64,000 nt of DNA. It comes from Thermoclostridium sp036562185 (GTDB lineage Bacteria > Bacillota > Clostridia > DSM-8532). Shown in pieces: positions 62,665 through 64,000 of this stretch. A program made the translations under genes and the position numbers. Each line of letters starts with the position of its first letter. The first letter of the stretch is position 1. Below the pieces are notes generated by a model. That model was not told where the DNA came from, ran no database searches, and was given only the letters and a program-made list of their open reading frames with translations. Location: positions 1 to 64,000 of the forward strand of contig DATCKN010000123.1 of NCBI GenBank assembly GCA_036562185.1. The letters are read 5' to 3'.

Positions 62665-64000
62665 ATGGCGGAGAAATACATACTTGCTATTGATCAATCC
62701 ACTTCGGGGACAAAAGCAATTTTATTTACCAGGGATTGCTCGGTGCACCGCCGGGTAACAATTGCCCATACTCAGCACTATCCACTTTCCGAATGGGTTG
62801 AGCATGATCCCGAGGAAATAAGCAGGAATGTCAGATTGGCTATTTCCAAGGTAATGCAGGAAGGAAATGCTTCATGGAACGAAGTGTCATGCATAGCAGT
62901 TACTAATCAGCGGGAAACAGGAATGGTATGGGACTGTGAAACCGGAAAGCCGGTTTATAATGCGATTGTCTGGCAATGTCCGAGAGCAAGGGAGCAATGC
63001 GAATTATTGGCTCAGGAACCGGAAATTACTGATTACATACACAATAAAACCGGTCTTCATCTTTCGCCGTATTTTACTGCACCTAAAATTCAATGGATTT
63101 TGCATAATGTAGCAGGTATAAAGGAAAAAGCATCATCAGGGCGTCTGAAATTCGGTACAATGGACTCCTGGGTTATATGGAATCTCACCGGTGGAAAAGT
63201 TCATGCAACAGATTATTCCAATGCCAGCCGTACACTTCTGATGGACTTGGAAAAACTTGCATGGGATCAGAAATTATTGGATATCTTTGAAATTCCGCAC
63301 CAAATGATGCCCGAAATTAAACCTTCGGACAGTATATTCGGATATACAGGCGGAGACCCGGTAATCCCGGATGGCATACCAATAAGCGGCGTAATGGGCG
63401 ATTCCCATGCAGCGCTTTTCGGGCAGAATTGTTTTAGCAAAGGGATGACGAAAGCCACCTATGGAACAGGGTCATCGGTAATGATGAACATAGGTGAAAA
63501 ACCTGTGTATTCCGGCAGTGGAATAGTTACGTCGGTTGGCTGGGTGACATCCGGCGACAAAGTATATGTTCTTGAAGGAAATATTAATTGTACAGGAAAG
63601 ACAATAGAATGGCTTGTTGATGCAGGGCTAATATCAAGTTCCAAAGAGTCGGGTGTGATTGCATCAAAAATAAGCAACAATGGCGGTGTTTATTTTGTAC
63701 CCGCTTTTACAGGGCTTGGAGCCCCATATTGGGATAATTCCGCAAGGGCAATTATAACCGGGCTTACTTTAGTGGCCAGTAAAGAAAATATTGTTCGGGC
63801 TGCGGAAGAATCAATTGCGTACCAGATAACCGACATTCTGGATTTAATGCAAAACGAATCGGGAATCAGTCCTGAAGAATTGCGGGTTGACGGCGGACCG
63901 ACAAGGGATGCTTTTTTAATGCAGTTTCAGTCCGATATTGCAAAAACAAAAATAGTTGTGTCAGGTGTTGAAGAAATATCAGCACTTGGCAGTGCAAATA
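62665..64000 (+). CDS. FGGY-family carbohydrate kinase (glycerol-kinase-like), 5' part
   Basis: The gene runs off the right edge after 445 codons, nearly complete for a family of about 500. N-terminal DQSTSGTKAILF, VTNQRETGMVWD, NAIVWQCPRAREQ, TMDSWVIWNLTGG, GDSHAALFGQ and the FGGY signature region FTGLGAPYWDNSARAIITGLT are all present. The subgroup is glycerol-kinase-like, but the place after a split transketolase argues for a ketose substrate such as apulose; xylulose or erythrulose is an alternative. The start at 62665 has no strong ribosome site (TGGTGATTAA) and is probably coupled to the gene before. Confidence 0.9.
   Translation, partial: MAEKYILAIDQSTSGTKAILFTRDCSVHRRVTIAHTQHYPLSEWVEHDPEEISRNVRLAISKVMQEGNASWNEVSCIAVTNQRETGMVWDCETGKPVYNAIVWQCPRAREQCELLAQEPEITDYIHNKTGLHLSPYFTAPKIQWILHNVAGIKEKASSGRLKFGTMDSWVIWNLTGGKVHATDYSNASRTLLMDLEKLAWDQKLLDIFEIPHQMMPEIKPSDSIFGYTGGDPVIPDGIPISGVMGDSHAALFGQNCFSKGMTKATYGTGSSVMMNIGEKPVYSGSGIVTSVGWVTSGDKVYVLEGNINCTGKTIEWLVDAGLISSSKESGVIASKISNNGGVYFVPAFTGLGAPYWDNSARAIITGLTLVASKENIVRAAEESIAYQITDILDLMQNESGISPEELRVDGGPTRDAFLMQFQSDIAKTKIVVSGVEEISALGSAN

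Noticed and set aside
1..64000. Insertion sequences, prophage, CRISPR arrays, tRNA or rRNA genes
   Set aside because: No transposase, integrase, phage structural gene, regularly spaced repeat or tRNA-like cloverleaf was noticed on reading; a tRNAscan or repeat-finder run would settle this.

Overview
The window looks like chromosome from a fermentative, plant-polysaccharide-degrading Clostridia (Firmicutes). The signs are moderate to low GC, strong AGGAGG-type ribosome sites, TTGACA/TATAAT promoters, many U-tailed terminators, GTP-type PEP carboxykinase, a membrane pyrophosphatase, and several sugar ABC importers of the LplA/B/C type that carry no ATPase gene of their own and have large AraC-type sensor regulators beside them. 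I cannot name the species; the Acetivibrio/Thermoclostridium/Ruminiclostridium neighbourhood is a guess. No rRNA, tRNA, CRISPR array or insertion sequence was found.

Layout. 0-8 kb is housekeeping and singletons: the 5' part of a membrane pyrophosphatase, an AIM24-like protein, a Rieske-tailed FAD oxidoreductase, a CofE-like protein divergent from a LysR regulator, and PEPCK. 8-14.3 kb is a sugar ABC importer (two permeases and a lipoprotein) facing its AraC-type regulator. 14.6-25.4 kb holds a ZIP metal transporter, a ferredoxin-type aldo/keto reductase, an orphan transcription unit with a 19-codon ORF and tandem terminators, a CD3324-like DNA-binding protein, a DUF421/lipoprotein pair, a TetR-adaptor-RND efflux operon, and a secreted protein with two PrcB-like domains. 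25.6-30.8 kb is a heterodimeric ABC exporter of the BmrC/BmrD type behind a 32-codon leader ORF and hairpin, followed by a DUF4097 protein.

31-39.8 kb is a LacI-controlled cluster whose four enzymes match the Thermotoga-type inositol route: IolM-like dehydrogenase, IolN-like creatininase-fold hydrolase, IolO-like epimerase and IolG-like dehydrogenase. A GH38 alpha-mannosidase follows. 39.8-40.65 kb is a graveyard of three broken genes; two of them were cut at one shared breakpoint. 40.7-49.1 kb is a pectin/rhamnogalacturonan-type set: an alpha-toroid protein, an MFS transporter, a ROK regulator with matching operators, two GH88/GH105-type hydrolases and an SGNH acetylesterase. A superoxide dismutase comes next.

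50.3-64 kb reads as one sugar-use module: a GH140 apiosidase-like hydrolase, an AraC-type sensor, an ABC importer, a DUF1593 nucleoside-hydrolase-like protein, a two-subunit transketolase and an FGGY kinase that runs off the window. Near-identical promoter sequences precede the GH140 and AraC genes, and a related one precedes the transketolase leader. GH140, kinase and split transketolase together suggest D-apiose catabolism from pectin, by inference. The isomerase that this route needs is not in the window.
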